A DNA stretch of 64,000 nt, taken from positions 66,516 to 130,515 of the forward strand of contig JABHBL010000088.1 of assembly GCA_018673925.1 (NCBI GenBank), in the 5' to 3' direction. Shown piece by piece: positions 7,752 to 17,476 of the stretch. The DNA is from Fidelibacterota bacterium. Lineage in GTDB: Bacteria; Fidelibacterota; UBA8477; JABMPR01. Within the stretch, counting starts at the first letter, position 1. The number at the start of each line of letters is the position of its first letter. Made by a program: the position numbers and the translations under genes. Below the pieces are notes generated by a model, which saw only the letters and a list, made by a program, of their open reading frames with translations, searched no databases and was not told the DNA's origin.

Positions 7752-8996
7752 ATGTCGGCATTCCTAGTAAGCAAACTCACACTTCTCACAAATCGTAACA
7801 TATCATATCTATGGTTGGGGCAACTCGTTTCCCAGGCTGGTGATAGTATCACACACATGGCTGTAATCTGGTTAATGTTAGATCTTACCGGGTCGCCTTC
7901 TCTTACTGGATTTATTGCCTTCGCTGCTACCGCTCCAGCTCTCTTATTTGGCTTATTCTCAGGGGTACTCGCAGATCATTATCGGCGGAGAACACTCATG
8001 CTTATCAGTGATCTTGCTCGCTTTTTTCTCATCCTGCTAATCCCTTTGTTTTACTCAATGGATATGCTAAGCCCCCTGCTTCTGGCCATCATCGTCTTTG
8101 CTGCTGCATCCTTTGGCACACTATTCAATCCAGCCAGAGATGCTATCATCCCTGAGTTGGTTCATGAATCACAACTCCTCAAGATCAATGCTCTGATTCA
8201 ATCAACTGGCTATCTCGCCTATTTTGTGGGTTTATTTGGGGCGGGAATGCTCCTGTCAGCTCTAGGGCTAACCAATCTCTTTTTTATGGATGCTGGTACT
8301 TTTTTAATTTCATTTCTCATGATTATGCTGATCTCCTATCAGCGAGGAGAGAAACGTGCAGCCACCTATGAGAGTCGACATCTTGTTGAATTGAAAAAAG
8401 GATTGAGATACGTCATATATGAAGATCGCCGACTTTTCTGGATCATTCTTATTACAGCCTTGAATAACCTATTCATTATGGGACCTGCAGTCGTAGGGAC
8501 CCCTTTGCTTATCAAAGAAGTCTGGGATGGCAGCGGTAGAGATTTCGCCTTTATTGAGTCCAGTTATGGGATTGGTATGCTCATCGCTACCATCTTTGTA
8601 TATCGATATGCCAGTAGATATAAAAAAGGTACCTGGCTCATGTTAGGAATAATTTATGATGGACTCACATTTATCCCCTTATTCTGGGTGGGAAGCTTTG
8701 GTATTGATCCATTCTGGCTGACTTTATCAATCATATTTATTCATTCTCTGGGTATCCCATTTATACAGGTTACAAGAACTACCCTGGTCCATTCCATTGT
8801 TCCCGGGCATATGCAGGGACGCGTTTTTTCTATGATTAATCTGGCAGTAATTGGTGTCATGTCAATTTCCGTGGCGTTGACTGGAATTCTGGCAGAATGG
8901 GTTTCGCCACGTACTATTTTCTTATTCATTGGTATGGGAGCGGCCATGAGTGGTCTACTGGGACTATCAATGAAAACAATACGAGATGCTGACTAG
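7752..8996 (+). CDS. MFS transporter (MFS_3 / EntS-like)
   Basis: 414 aa with about 12 hydrophobic segments. The sequence AVIWLMLDLTGSPSLTGF and the cytoplasmic loop GVLADHYRRRTLML (the GxLxDxxxRR loop-2/3 motif) are typical of the MFS_3 group that includes the enterobactin exporter EntS and macrolide efflux proteins. Substrate cannot be told. Its stop codon overlaps the start of the Nudix gene by one base, so the two are probably co-translated. It sits 82 nt after pilQ with no terminator seen between. Confidence 0.8.
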   Translation: MSAFLVSKLTLLTNRNISYLWLGQLVSQAGDSITHMAVIWLMLDLTGSPSLTGFIAFAATAPALLFGLFSGVLADHYRRRTLMLISDLARFFLILLIPLFYSMDMLSPLLLAIIVFAAASFGTLFNPARDAIIPELVHESQLLKINALIQSTGYLAYFVGLFGAGMLLSALGLTNLFFMDAGTFLISFLMIMLISYQRGEKRAATYESRHLVELKKGLRYVIYEDRRLFWIILITALNNLFIMGPAVVGTPLLIKEVWDGSGRDFAFIESSYGIGMLIATIFVYRYASRYKKGTWLMLGIIYDGLTFIPLFWVGSFGIDPFWLTLSIIFIHSLGIPFIQVTRTTLVHSIVPGHMQGRVFSMINLAVIGVMSISVALTGILAEWVSPRTIFLFIGMGAAMSGLLGLSMKTIRDAD

Positions 8997-9604
8997 TGGA
9001 TCATTTTATTCAAAATCTTAGAGAACGTCTAAAACAGCCACTGCCAGGTTGGGTGGCTCAAAAACACCTTATGCCTGAGGGGCGTGAACTAGAGTCTCTC
9101 AGTGAAAACCTACATCCTGCAGCAGTGTTGATCTCCCTCTTCCCCCAGGATGGTGAATGGGTCTTCCCTTTGATACGGAGGACGCTCGATGGGTTTGTCC
9201 ATAGCGGACAGATAGCGCTTCCAGGCGGCCGTCGTGATGGTACTGAGAGCGATATAGAGACCGCCTTGAGAGAAGCTCATGAAGAAGTAAATATTTTACC
9301 TGACCAAGTCGAAGTGTTAGGAATTACCAGCGCGTTGCCCATCCCGGTGAGTAATCATCTCGTTCAGCCAGTAGTGGGGTATACTCGCAACAAACCTGAC
9401 TTCCTCCCAGAACCCAAAGAAGTGGCTGAGATTTTTACCGTTTCAATAAAATCACTATGCCAGCGGGACATCCAATATGAAACACGTCATTTCAAAAACA
9501 GAGATTGGGAAATTCCATTCTTTGAAATTGACGATCACAAGGTTTGGGGAGCCACAGCTATGATACTCAGCGAATTTAGAACCCTGGTCACTAAGCTGAT
9601 TTGA
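8996..9604 (+). CDS. Nudix hydrolase, CoA pyrophosphatase-like
   Basis: 202 aa, GTG start overlapping the MFS stop codon (TAGTG). The Nudix box runs from Gly78 to Ile100: G-x5-E-x7-REAHEE, with Asn at the usual Gly position of the last EExGU. Upstream, LIRRTLDGFVHSGQIALPGG (59-78) matches the NuCoA motif of NudL/Pcd1-type coenzyme A pyrophosphatases, which hydrolyse CoA to 3',5'-ADP and 4'-phosphopantetheine. It is probably cytosolic. Family is firm; substrate is inferred from the motif. Confidence 0.82.
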   Translation: MDHFIQNLRERLKQPLPGWVAQKHLMPEGRELESLSENLHPAAVLISLFPQDGEWVFPLIRRTLDGFVHSGQIALPGGRRDGTESDIETALREAHEEVNILPDQVEVLGITSALPIPVSNHLVQPVVGYTRNKPDFLPEPKEVAEIFTVSIKSLCQRDIQYETRHFKNRDWEIPFFEIDDHKVWGATAMILSEFRTLVTKLI

Positions 9605-10180
9605 TTATTCTGGTGCTACTCCGGCCAGACCCACAGCCTCTGCTACCCCGGTCAGGGCATCAATTACAAACTGAAAATGCTCATTCTCTTCAAGCTCAAG
9701 TTCCAACATGCCTTGAACAATATCAGCTCGATTGACACTGGCCGCGAAGGCTTTTTGCTTCAATTTTTTCCTGATTGATTTTGGAGCAACTTCCTGAACT
9801 GCTTTGCTTGGGCGAACATACGTCACTGCAAAAACAAAACCCACCAATTCATCGACTGCAAAAAGAGATTTAGCCATCAAAGATTTGCGTTCCACACCTG
9901 TGTATTCAGCATGACCCATAATCGCATCAAGGATTTCCTGGGAATACCCCAACCCCTTGAGAATCTCTACACCTCTATAGGGGTGTTCCTCTGCAGATGG
10001 ATATTTTTCATAATCAAAATCGTGAAGTAAGCCGGTAATCCCCCACTCTTCAGGATCACCACCATATTTGCCTGCCATGGCACGCATGGCGGCTTCTACT
10101 CCAAGTGCATGTTTTCTCAAAGATTCGCTCAATGTGTATTCACACAGCAAATCCCAGGCTGCCTGTCGATCGAGCACCAT
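9605..10180 (-). CDS. HD-domain hydrolase
   Basis: 191 aa. The HD motif is visible: LRKHALGVEAAM (first His), GLLHDFDYEK (HD pair) and IMGHAE, the metal ligands of HDIG-type phosphohydrolases. The C-terminal third (residues 115-190) is helical and acidic. This arrangement is widespread among stand-alone HD proteins; the substrate is unknown, with nucleotides being usual for the superfamily. It converges with the Nudix gene, whose stop lies next to its own, without a clear terminator between. Confidence 0.75.
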   Translation of the reverse strand: MVLDRQAAWDLLCEYTLSESLRKHALGVEAAMRAMAGKYGGDPEEWGITGLLHDFDYEKYPSAEEHPYRGVEILKGLGYSQEILDAIMGHAEYTGVERKSLMAKSLFAVDELVGFVFAVTYVRPSKAVQEVAPKSIRKKLKQKAFAASVNRADIVQGMLELELEENEHFQFVIDALTGVAEAVGLAGVAPE

Positions 10181-10245
10181 AATAGTCCTCCCTAATTGAA
10201 TAGTAATTCGTAAGTATTAAATAGCAGGATAGATATAGCTATCTA

Positions 10246-11262
10246 TTAGAATAAATCGAACTCACCGATTTTGAGTCCAACGCCCACCCGATGAGTTTGA
10301 CCAGCGACTGTAGTCAACTCTGGGAATCCTGTACCGTAATGAAGATCGATATATCTTGTCCGGATACGTGCTCCAACCTGAAACTGATCCAGAGCATTGC
10401 GTCCCAATTGGATAAAAAGTTGATCCTGAAAACCGATTTCCAGACCTGTGGCGTACCCCCAGGTTTCCTTATTCAGTTCTGCTTGTTTTCCTGTGAGTGA
10501 AATTTCAGCCTGCACAATGGGATGAATAACAAAGGGGATTTTCTTAAACTTTAAATAATAATCTGCACCCAAAAATACTTGAGGTGCAAAAACCTCTGTG
10601 AGACCAGAGCTCCAGAATAGGGTTGTACTCAACATATCCGTTATCTCTAACCCCAGACGCATTTTCTCAAATGGTTGATACAGTAATCCACCATGGAATC
10701 CTACTCCAAAACCACTTTCAGCATAGAGATCATGATAAAGCAGACGAGCTGTGCCATGTACAGCAAGCTTTGAATTAACGAGGTGAGAATATCCTAACTC
10801 TGCTAAAAATTGTTGGGTACTGAAATAACTGATTGAATTGATATTCAAGCGTTCACCTGGATCCAGCTCGCCATTATTCTCCGATCCGTCGGCATCGTCT
10901 GTATCTGCTACGCCGTCTGTACCATAGTCCAGCAAGGCCTTACGAGTATCTGCAATACCACTTACTCCACCGCGAAACAAGACCAGCGACCAATTGTCCT
11001 GGTTGCCGCTGAGGACATCCGTCTGGTAGACACCTCCATAACCCTCTGTGTGCTGAAAACCTAATTTTTGATCCTGCCCAGTGATATAGGCAACATTGGC
11101 TCCCAGACTTGGGTTGGACATAGGAAGCGCCTTGATATTTCCAAGGGCATAGGCATCAATAGACATACCCAGGACAAATGGATCTTCTCCATAGGAAACA
11201 GATTCAGCCCATAGAAGTGCTGGAAGGAAGAGGATGAATGATAAATATTTCATAAAAAGCAT
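10246..11262 (-). CDS. PorV/PorQ-like outer-membrane beta-barrel protein
   Basis: 338 aa from the ATG at 11262 (AGGGG lies 3 nt upstream; ATG at 11253 is the alternative). The open frame extends to 11325 but would overlap mutS. A signal peptide (ending LLWAES) is followed by a pattern seen in the PorV/UPF0164 group: an N-terminal stretch with ALGNIKALPMSNPSLGAN, then alternating aromatic/hydrophobic beta strands to the C-terminal Phe. An acidic insert around DTDDADGSENNGELDPGE resembles a calcium loop. It lies 28 nt after mutS. Substrate or partner unknown. Confidence 0.65.
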   Translation of the reverse strand: MLFMKYLSFILFLPALLWAESVSYGEDPFVLGMSIDAYALGNIKALPMSNPSLGANVAYITGQDQKLGFQHTEGYGGVYQTDVLSGNQDNWSLVLFRGGVSGIADTRKALLDYGTDGVADTDDADGSENNGELDPGERLNINSISYFSTQQFLAELGYSHLVNSKLAVHGTARLLYHDLYAESGFGVGFHGGLLYQPFEKMRLGLEITDMLSTTLFWSSGLTEVFAPQVFLGADYYLKFKKIPFVIHPIVQAEISLTGKQAELNKETWGYATGLEIGFQDQLFIQLGRNALDQFQVGARIRTRYIDLHYGTGFPELTTVAGQTHRVGVGLKIGEFDLF

Positions 11263-11290
11263 ACGCCCCTGAGGCACCCATGGTTCCAGA

Positions 11291-13912
11291 CTAGTTATCA
11301 TCGCCAATGCTCTTGGCCATCTCATCTAAAAGCACCATGGCTTCCAATGGGGTCATCTGATCCAGCTTTAAACCCTTGAGCTTGTCACGGAGTATCCGTT
11401 CCTGCTTGTCAAAAAGGGTCATCTGGTGGGTATCAAAAGTTGGGGCAGCTTCACTTATTTCATCAGATCGTACACTAATTTCACCAGAATCCAGATCAGA
11501 AAGGATTTCATTAGCCCGCTGTATCACCGGCAATGGTACACCAGCCATCTGAGCCACGTGGATACCATAGGAACGGCTGGCACCACCGGGAACAATCTTC
11601 CTCAGGAAGATGACCTTTTCATCGTATTCACGGACTGCTACATTGTAATTTTTCAAACGGGGTAAGATGCCTTCCAGCTTGGTTAACTCATGATAATGTG
11701 TGGCAAAAAGGGTCCGTGCAGCCTGTTCGGTTTTTCCGTGTAAATATTCAATAAGCGCCCAGGCAATGGCGAGACCATCATAGGTGGAAGTGCCTCGGCC
11801 GATCTCATCCAGCAGGATCAGACTACGTTGTGTTGCATTGTTCAAAATGTTGGCAGTTTCATTCATTTCAACCAGAAAAGTTGATTCACCACCTGCCAGG
11901 TTATCTGAGGCGCCAACTCGGGTGAAGATTCGATCCACCATACCGATTTTGGCTTTATCAGCTGGTATATAGCAGCCAATCTGCGCCAACAAGACCAGGA
12001 GACCAATCTGTCTCAAATAGGTAGACTTTCCTGCCATGTTTGGACCGGTAATCAATAATATCTGATCAGCTGAGGCATCTATGAGCAGATCATTGGGGAT
12101 AAAGGCTTCATCAACTGGAAGTAGTTGCTCGATAACGGGATGGCGCCCATTGCTTATCTCAATCTGGAGGCTTTGGTTCAACTCGGGGCGACAATAGTTT
12201 CTGTCATAGGAAATTTTTGCAAAGGTGCTTACCACATCCAGTCTGGCGACAAAATCAGCAATTGATTGGATGTGAACAGCTTGTGCCATGACCTGAATTC
12301 TAAGCTCATCAAATATCTCAAATTCACGAGCTGTATAACGCTCTTCTGCATGAAGAACCTTTTCTTCATATTCTTTGAGCTCTTCAGTAATAAAGCGCTC
12401 TGAATTAACCAGGGTCTGCTTGCGGATATAGTCCTCAGGAACCAGATCTTTGTGTGTATTGGTAATATCTATATAGTAACCAAATACTCTGTTATAGCCA
12501 ATTTTCAGAGATGATATTCCCAGACGCTGCCTTTCAGTGGCTTGAAATTCCACCAGCCAGGCCTTAGCATTGCGGGCAATACCTCGAATCTCATCCAGCT
12601 CGGGGTCGATACCATCTCGGATAAGACCCCCATTCTTTACGGAAACAGGTGGTTCATCTACTATGAGACGTTCGAGCTCAGCCAGGAGTGCACTAACATC
12701 TGGTAAGGCTTCAACATGAAGACCAATTTTATGGATATGCTTGTCATCAAGTAGTTTCGCCAGTTCTGGTAGTAAGAGGATAGAACTTCTAAGACCTGCT
12801 AAATCTCGGGCGGAACCACGGGTTGAGCTCAATTTTGAAAGCAGGCGTTCCAGATCAGCGATTTGCTTGAGAATTTCACGCAAGTTCTGACGTAATTCTG
12901 AGTGATCAAAAAAGAGCTGTACCTGATCCAGGCGATTCTCGATGCGCTTCTTATCCAAAAGGGGTTTGTGGAGCCAATCACGGAGCAGACGACCACCACC
13001 TGATGTAACTGATTCATCGAGTGCAGAAATTAGTGTTCCCTCATCACCACCACGGAGTGATCTGAATAATTCAAGGTTTCTCAATGAATCATCATCAATG
13101 GTCATCCAGTCATCAGCGCTGAGGCTTTGAATACCGGTGATGTGCTTCAAATCTCGACCCTGATAACTTTGCAAATAGTATAGAATGGCACCGGCGGCTG
13201 ACATCCCGGCTTTCATCCCACTCATCCCAAAGCCCTTGAGACCCTGGGTCTTGAATTGTTTAGTGAGTTCACTCAGAGCAAAATCAGTATTAAAAACCCA
13301 GCTCTCAACCCTGGTTAATAGCCATTTCCCTCGACCCAGATAAGATTCAGATTCAGAATCATCTTCTGACAGCAAAATTTCACGTGGTGCCAGGCCAGCG
13401 AGGAAGGCCCGCAATTGATTGGGTTGAAGTTCCAGAACACTGAATTTCCCTGTGGATACATCAAGGAAGGATAAACCTATGCGTTTATTCCCGGCATAGA
13501 CGCAAACTAGATAATTGGATTCCTTAGCCGTCAGAAATTGTTCGCTCATGGCTGATCCAGGAGTAGCTACTTCCACGACCTGCCTTTTTACAATACCTTT
13601 GACCTGTTTGGGATCTTCCACCTGCTCGCAAATAGCGACACGCAACCCTGCCTGCATATATTTGTACAGGTAAGCATCGAGAGCATGATAAGGAAATCCT
13701 GCCAGAGGAACCTTGGCAGCTTTGCCATTAGAACGACTTGTAAGCGTTATCCCCAGGACTTTTGAGGTTACTTTGGCATCATCACCGAAGGTCTCGTAAA
13801 AGTCACCCATCCTATAAAGCAAAATAACATCGGGGTACTTGGATTTGATCTCCAGGTACTGCCGCATGAGGGGTGTACTATTCTCGTCCTTTTTTGTGGA
13901 TTTAGCTGACAT
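11291..13912 (-). CDS. mutS: DNA mismatch repair protein MutS
   Basis: 873 aa, the full length for the family. The N-terminal mismatch-binding domain contains YRMGDFYETFGDDA with the Phe-x-Glu wedge. The ATPase domain has Walker A GPNMAGKSTYLRQ near residue 620 and Walker B/signature LLDEIGRGTSTYDGLA near 700, followed by ATHYHEL. The C-terminal helix-turn-helix and a mutS2-unlike tail are present. It binds base mismatches and small loops and recruits MutL (not in this window). The PorV-like gene follows closely on the same strand. Confidence 0.97.
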   Translation of the reverse strand: MSAKSTKKDENSTPLMRQYLEIKSKYPDVILLYRMGDFYETFGDDAKVTSKVLGITLTSRSNGKAAKVPLAGFPYHALDAYLYKYMQAGLRVAICEQVEDPKQVKGIVKRQVVEVATPGSAMSEQFLTAKESNYLVCVYAGNKRIGLSFLDVSTGKFSVLELQPNQLRAFLAGLAPREILLSEDDSESESYLGRGKWLLTRVESWVFNTDFALSELTKQFKTQGLKGFGMSGMKAGMSAAGAILYYLQSYQGRDLKHITGIQSLSADDWMTIDDDSLRNLELFRSLRGGDEGTLISALDESVTSGGGRLLRDWLHKPLLDKKRIENRLDQVQLFFDHSELRQNLREILKQIADLERLLSKLSSTRGSARDLAGLRSSILLLPELAKLLDDKHIHKIGLHVEALPDVSALLAELERLIVDEPPVSVKNGGLIRDGIDPELDEIRGIARNAKAWLVEFQATERQRLGISSLKIGYNRVFGYYIDITNTHKDLVPEDYIRKQTLVNSERFITEELKEYEEKVLHAEERYTAREFEIFDELRIQVMAQAVHIQSIADFVARLDVVSTFAKISYDRNYCRPELNQSLQIEISNGRHPVIEQLLPVDEAFIPNDLLIDASADQILLITGPNMAGKSTYLRQIGLLVLLAQIGCYIPADKAKIGMVDRIFTRVGASDNLAGGESTFLVEMNETANILNNATQRSLILLDEIGRGTSTYDGLAIAWALIEYLHGKTEQAARTLFATHYHELTKLEGILPRLKNYNVAVREYDEKVIFLRKIVPGGASRSYGIHVAQMAGVPLPVIQRANEILSDLDSGEISVRSDEISEAAPTFDTHQMTLFDKQERILRDKLKGLKLDQMTPLEAMVLLDEMAKSIGDDN

Positions 13913-14068
13913 TCGATCAATATAGTCTATAAACAGAAATTACGAATTATGAATTGTAAATTATGAGTTGGTAAAGTCTTTATCTGAAGAGAGGCAAAGG
14001 TAACCGGGCAAGTCGCGGGATTCTAGCACACCTACTATCTTCTATCTCCTGATTTCTGACTTCTAAAT

Positions 14069-15922
14069 TCACAGTTCTTCACCGACCCATCGTCTGACAT
14101 CTCCATCGCGAAGGAGTAAGCCTTTTCGTTCGGCATAGTTCAGCAAGGGAAGGATGTACTTCCTCGTGGTGGGGATAAATTCCCGTAATTGTGCCACCGT
14201 TAAATCAGGATTACTCCTGAACCAATGCTTCAAAGCCTCTATGAAAAAGTCAATCTGACTGTTTAGGAGGTGGAAATCCTTATCAATACGGACCAGCTCT
14301 TTGTGCTGAATCATCCATTGAAGTACTGTGTACTCCTGAGCATCCAGAGATCCTTTCAACTCATCCATCAGAGGTGATGAAAAATTGGAATCATTAAAGA
14401 TCTCCACAATTCGTTGCTTGGCCTGTTCATCTCCTTCATCTAAAGTGCCCTGATGCCCCGATAATTGCCAGAGATCACCTTGATTTTTGAGGGTACCCTC
14501 TTGCAGTGCAGAAGCCAGGATAAATTCCCGATTAGCCGGTCCCAATTCTGTCAGTTTCTCCCGTGGCAATCCCTTGCCCAGAGGTTCCTGCTGATGGTAG
14601 GTTTCCAGCACCTGTTTGATTTGAGCCAGGCTAGCTGCATATAGGGACTGCTTGATAAATCTATCCTGATAGCTCTTATAGTCCTCCGTTTTTTGAAGCA
14701 AGGCGTGAACTTTGGATTCTGCTACACTGAGATAACGGGCAATTTCTCGTCGATTTAAGGGGCGATCAAAGAAATCCATTGATCCAATTATCAATTCAGG
14801 TAGATCATCTGTTTTTAGAGATTTTAGAATGGGCAGATGTTTATCCTGCTTTTTTAATCTATGATCGATAGCCCACAGTAATTCAGCCCCGCCAAGCGTC
14901 TCCTCAGGTGAAAGATAGCGGATGACCATTTTCTCCTTAAAACCAGCAGAAATCGATTCTTCAAAGAAAAATTGAGCCATCATGGTTTGCCCGGGGCGGC
15001 ATTGGTTGTCTTCCAGGAGGTGGACACGTGCTTCACGTTTTCCTGTTCCAACATGGACATGGATACGATCCGCTTCTTTGACTGGCTTCTTCCAGTGAGG
15101 CAATACACTCAGCTCAGCCACCCAGGCCGATCCAGTCTGAAACATGCCAGGACTGCCTAGGAAGGCCCCTCTACCTAGCTCTTCGACGCTGGCACCACCG
15201 AGATTAATGGCTCCACGATCACCAAATTTGATTTTGTCCACATCTAGATGATGGGACTGGAGTCCCCGCACTGGGAAGGTTGTTTCTTGCGGAAAGAGCT
15301 CAACACTTTGACCTTTTCTCAATTCGTGTGAGAGAACCGTTCCCGTTACAACAGTTCCAAAACCTTTTACGGAGAATACACGATCAATGGGAAGGCGAAA
15401 GACACCCTGTCTATCTTGACTTTTGATTTCAGAGATGGTTTGGTTTAGCGCTCCACGTAAATTTTCAATACCCTGGCCAGTAATGGCAGATACTGGGATA
15501 ATTTGGGTGTCGGGATAGCCCCTTTCAGAGAGGTAAGTAGCAACCTCTTCAGAGACCAGTTCAAGCCAGTCTGGATCAACCAGATCTGATTTATTGAGAG
15601 CTACCAGAATTTTTCTAATTCCTAGAATGTGCAAGATATCGAGATGTTCTCTGGTCTGGGGCATGACCCCATCATCAGCTGCAATCACCAACATGGCAGC
15701 ATCCACTGTGCTCACACCTGTCACCATGTTTTTTATAAATTTTTCGTGACCAGGGACGTCAATAAAGGTGACATCTTCACTATAAAAAGCGATACCAATA
15801 TCGATGGTGACACCTCGTCGCTTTTCTTCCTCAAGACGATCCGTATCAACACCAGTGAGGGCCTTGACGAGGGCAGTTTTTCCATGGTCTATGTGACCTG
15901 CTAATCCGATTACTTTTTGCAT
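14069..15922 (-). CDS. selB: Selenocysteine-specific elongation factor SelB
   Basis: 617 aa. GTPase motifs: G1 GHIDHGKT at residues 9-16, G3 DVPGHEKF, G4 NKSD, in an EF-Tu-like order with translation-factor beta barrels. A C-terminal part of about 250 residues forms the winged-helix repeats that bind the SECIS mRNA hairpin (ending [20 protein letters not shown]). It delivers Sec-tRNA to in-frame UGA codons. selA lies 1.5 kb further upstream on the same strand; no selC tRNA or selD was found in the window. Confidence 0.95.
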   Translation of the reverse strand: MQKVIGLAGHIDHGKTALVKALTGVDTDRLEEEKRRGVTIDIGIAFYSEDVTFIDVPGHEKFIKNMVTGVSTVDAAMLVIAADDGVMPQTREHLDILHILGIRKILVALNKSDLVDPDWLELVSEEVATYLSERGYPDTQIIPVSAITGQGIENLRGALNQTISEIKSQDRQGVFRLPIDRVFSVKGFGTVVTGTVLSHELRKGQSVELFPQETTFPVRGLQSHHLDVDKIKFGDRGAINLGGASVEELGRGAFLGSPGMFQTGSAWVAELSVLPHWKKPVKEADRIHVHVGTGKREARVHLLEDNQCRPGQTMMAQFFFEESISAGFKEKMVIRYLSPEETLGGAELLWAIDHRLKKQDKHLPILKSLKTDDLPELIIGSMDFFDRPLNRREIARYLSVAESKVHALLQKTEDYKSYQDRFIKQSLYAASLAQIKQVLETYHQQEPLGKGLPREKLTELGPANREFILASALQEGTLKNQGDLWQLSGHQGTLDEGDEQAKQRIVEIFNDSNFSSPLMDELKGSLDAQEYTVLQWMIQHKELVRIDKDFHLLNSQIDFFIEALKHWFRSNPDLTVAQLREFIPTTRKYILPLLNYAERKGLLLRDGDVRRWVGEEL

Positions 15923-16056
15923 ATTATCTTGTTACCATAAAATCTTCTTCATTATTTATCTTCAACGAACTGACGAAAATCACGAATCCTTGCTCTCGCA
16001 ATATGAAGCTTTTCTTCGTACTGTTCGTAAAATTCGTTGTAAAGAATCCACACTTC

Positions 16057-17322
16057 CTAATTCAGGATAAAACGCCAGATCAGGAAGAAGAGGGCAAAAC
16101 CTGCAAGGAATATCATACTGACCCAGTTAAACAACAATAATTTCGGACCTGGTCTGCCCTCATCCGGCATCCAGGGGCCAGTCACAGCCCGATAATTGAT
16201 ATATGCCAGAATAGGAGCTGTCAGAAAAGCCAGGGTTGTGGCAAGATCGACCAGGAGAGTCATGCCGCTCATAAAGAGACCAATAATAACCAGGCTCCCC
16301 CCCAGAACGATGGCCATCCAAATCCAGTAAAGTGACCTGTCATCCTTGCCATCATACCTATTGGGAAATACTAGCTCTGTTGAGCGTTTCAAGACCCTGG
16401 GAAAGGCATCTGTCACGGTGAGAGTTGTGCTAAACATGGTGGTAAGCGCTGCAATGGCAACCACTGGATAACTCCAACTGCCCAAGGTTGAAGTATAAAG
16501 GGTAATAAATTGACCGGCGAACTTGCTCCCTGAAGGCGAGAATGATTCACCGGTGCCATACATGATGAGACCACCGAGACTCAAAAAGCCAAGAGCCAGG
16601 ATACCTGTGCCAAAATAACCCAGTCTGAAATCAAACAGGGAGTCGGCCAGACTTGGAGCTGAACCGGTTTCCTTGCGTCTTTCAATTGTCCAGAGTGAAT
16701 GCCACACGGAAATATCAATGGCTGACGGCATCCAACCAATCAGGGCCACCATAAAGGATACCCCAGCTACATTCCACAGGTGTGGTGGAACAAAATCAAC
16801 TTTTGCTGATGAGCCATGGCCAAAAGCGGTCAAAACAGCTACAATGGTTGAGATACTCAAAATGACGATGATAATCTTGATCAGTTTGTCGAGAACCCGA
16901 TATTTGCCTATGGTCAGAACGCCGGCACAGATGGCGAGGATGACAGCGCTCCATACTAGAGGACTCATGCTGGTCCCAAATATTTTTGAAGCCAATCCTG
17001 CAGTTACGATGGTCACAGCCGCTTGTAGAACAAACATGGTCCCAAATGTTGGAATAAGGAAGGCTACCAGAGCCCATTTTCCGACCCTTTGGTAACCATC
17101 GAGGAGACTTTCACCCATGACAGCTGCATAGCGGGGTCCAAACTCAAAGGCAGTATATTTGAACAAATTGGCTACGACCACAACCCAAAGCAGGGCAAAA
17201 CCATAATTCGCTCCAGCGCGGGTGCTTTGAACCAGATGAGAGACACCTACGGCAGCGCCAGCCCAGAGAAGACCGGGACCTAAGGCTTTAAGACGTGATT
17301 GCCAATCGATTGAAGTATTCAT
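16057..17322 (-). CDS. Divergent Nramp-family metal ion transporter
   Basis: 421 aa from ATG 17322 (AAGGGA upstream; the frame is open to 17382). Eleven or so membrane helices with the Nramp N-terminal pattern LGPGLLWAGAAVG. The canonical helix-1 metal-binding motif DPGN is replaced by GVSHLVQ, and the helix-6 MPH motif appears as WMPSAID. Such divergent members exist in FCB bacteria and some transport Mg2+ or have unknown substrates, so Mn/Fe transport should not be assumed. It sits between selB and selA on the same strand. Confidence 0.75.
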   Translation of the reverse strand: MNTSIDWQSRLKALGPGLLWAGAAVGVSHLVQSTRAGANYGFALLWVVVVANLFKYTAFEFGPRYAAVMGESLLDGYQRVGKWALVAFLIPTFGTMFVLQAAVTIVTAGLASKIFGTSMSPLVWSAVILAICAGVLTIGKYRVLDKLIKIIIVILSISTIVAVLTAFGHGSSAKVDFVPPHLWNVAGVSFMVALIGWMPSAIDISVWHSLWTIERRKETGSAPSLADSLFDFRLGYFGTGILALGFLSLGGLIMYGTGESFSPSGSKFAGQFITLYTSTLGSWSYPVVAIAALTTMFSTTLTVTDAFPRVLKRSTELVFPNRYDGKDDRSLYWIWMAIVLGGSLVIIGLFMSGMTLLVDLATTLAFLTAPILAYINYRAVTGPWMPDEGRPGPKLLLFNWVSMIFLAGFALFFLIWRFILN

Positions 17323-17476
17323 ATTGTTTGATTCCCTTATACTAGTCTTCGCGAGAGAATGAAATGATCGAAGCGATCTCAAAGCCGAGATTGCGACGCA
17401 CGGAGTTTACACTGAGTGAAGTCGAAGTGTGATCGTAAAGACTTAAAACGAATAGTTCACTGATCAAATTAATGCT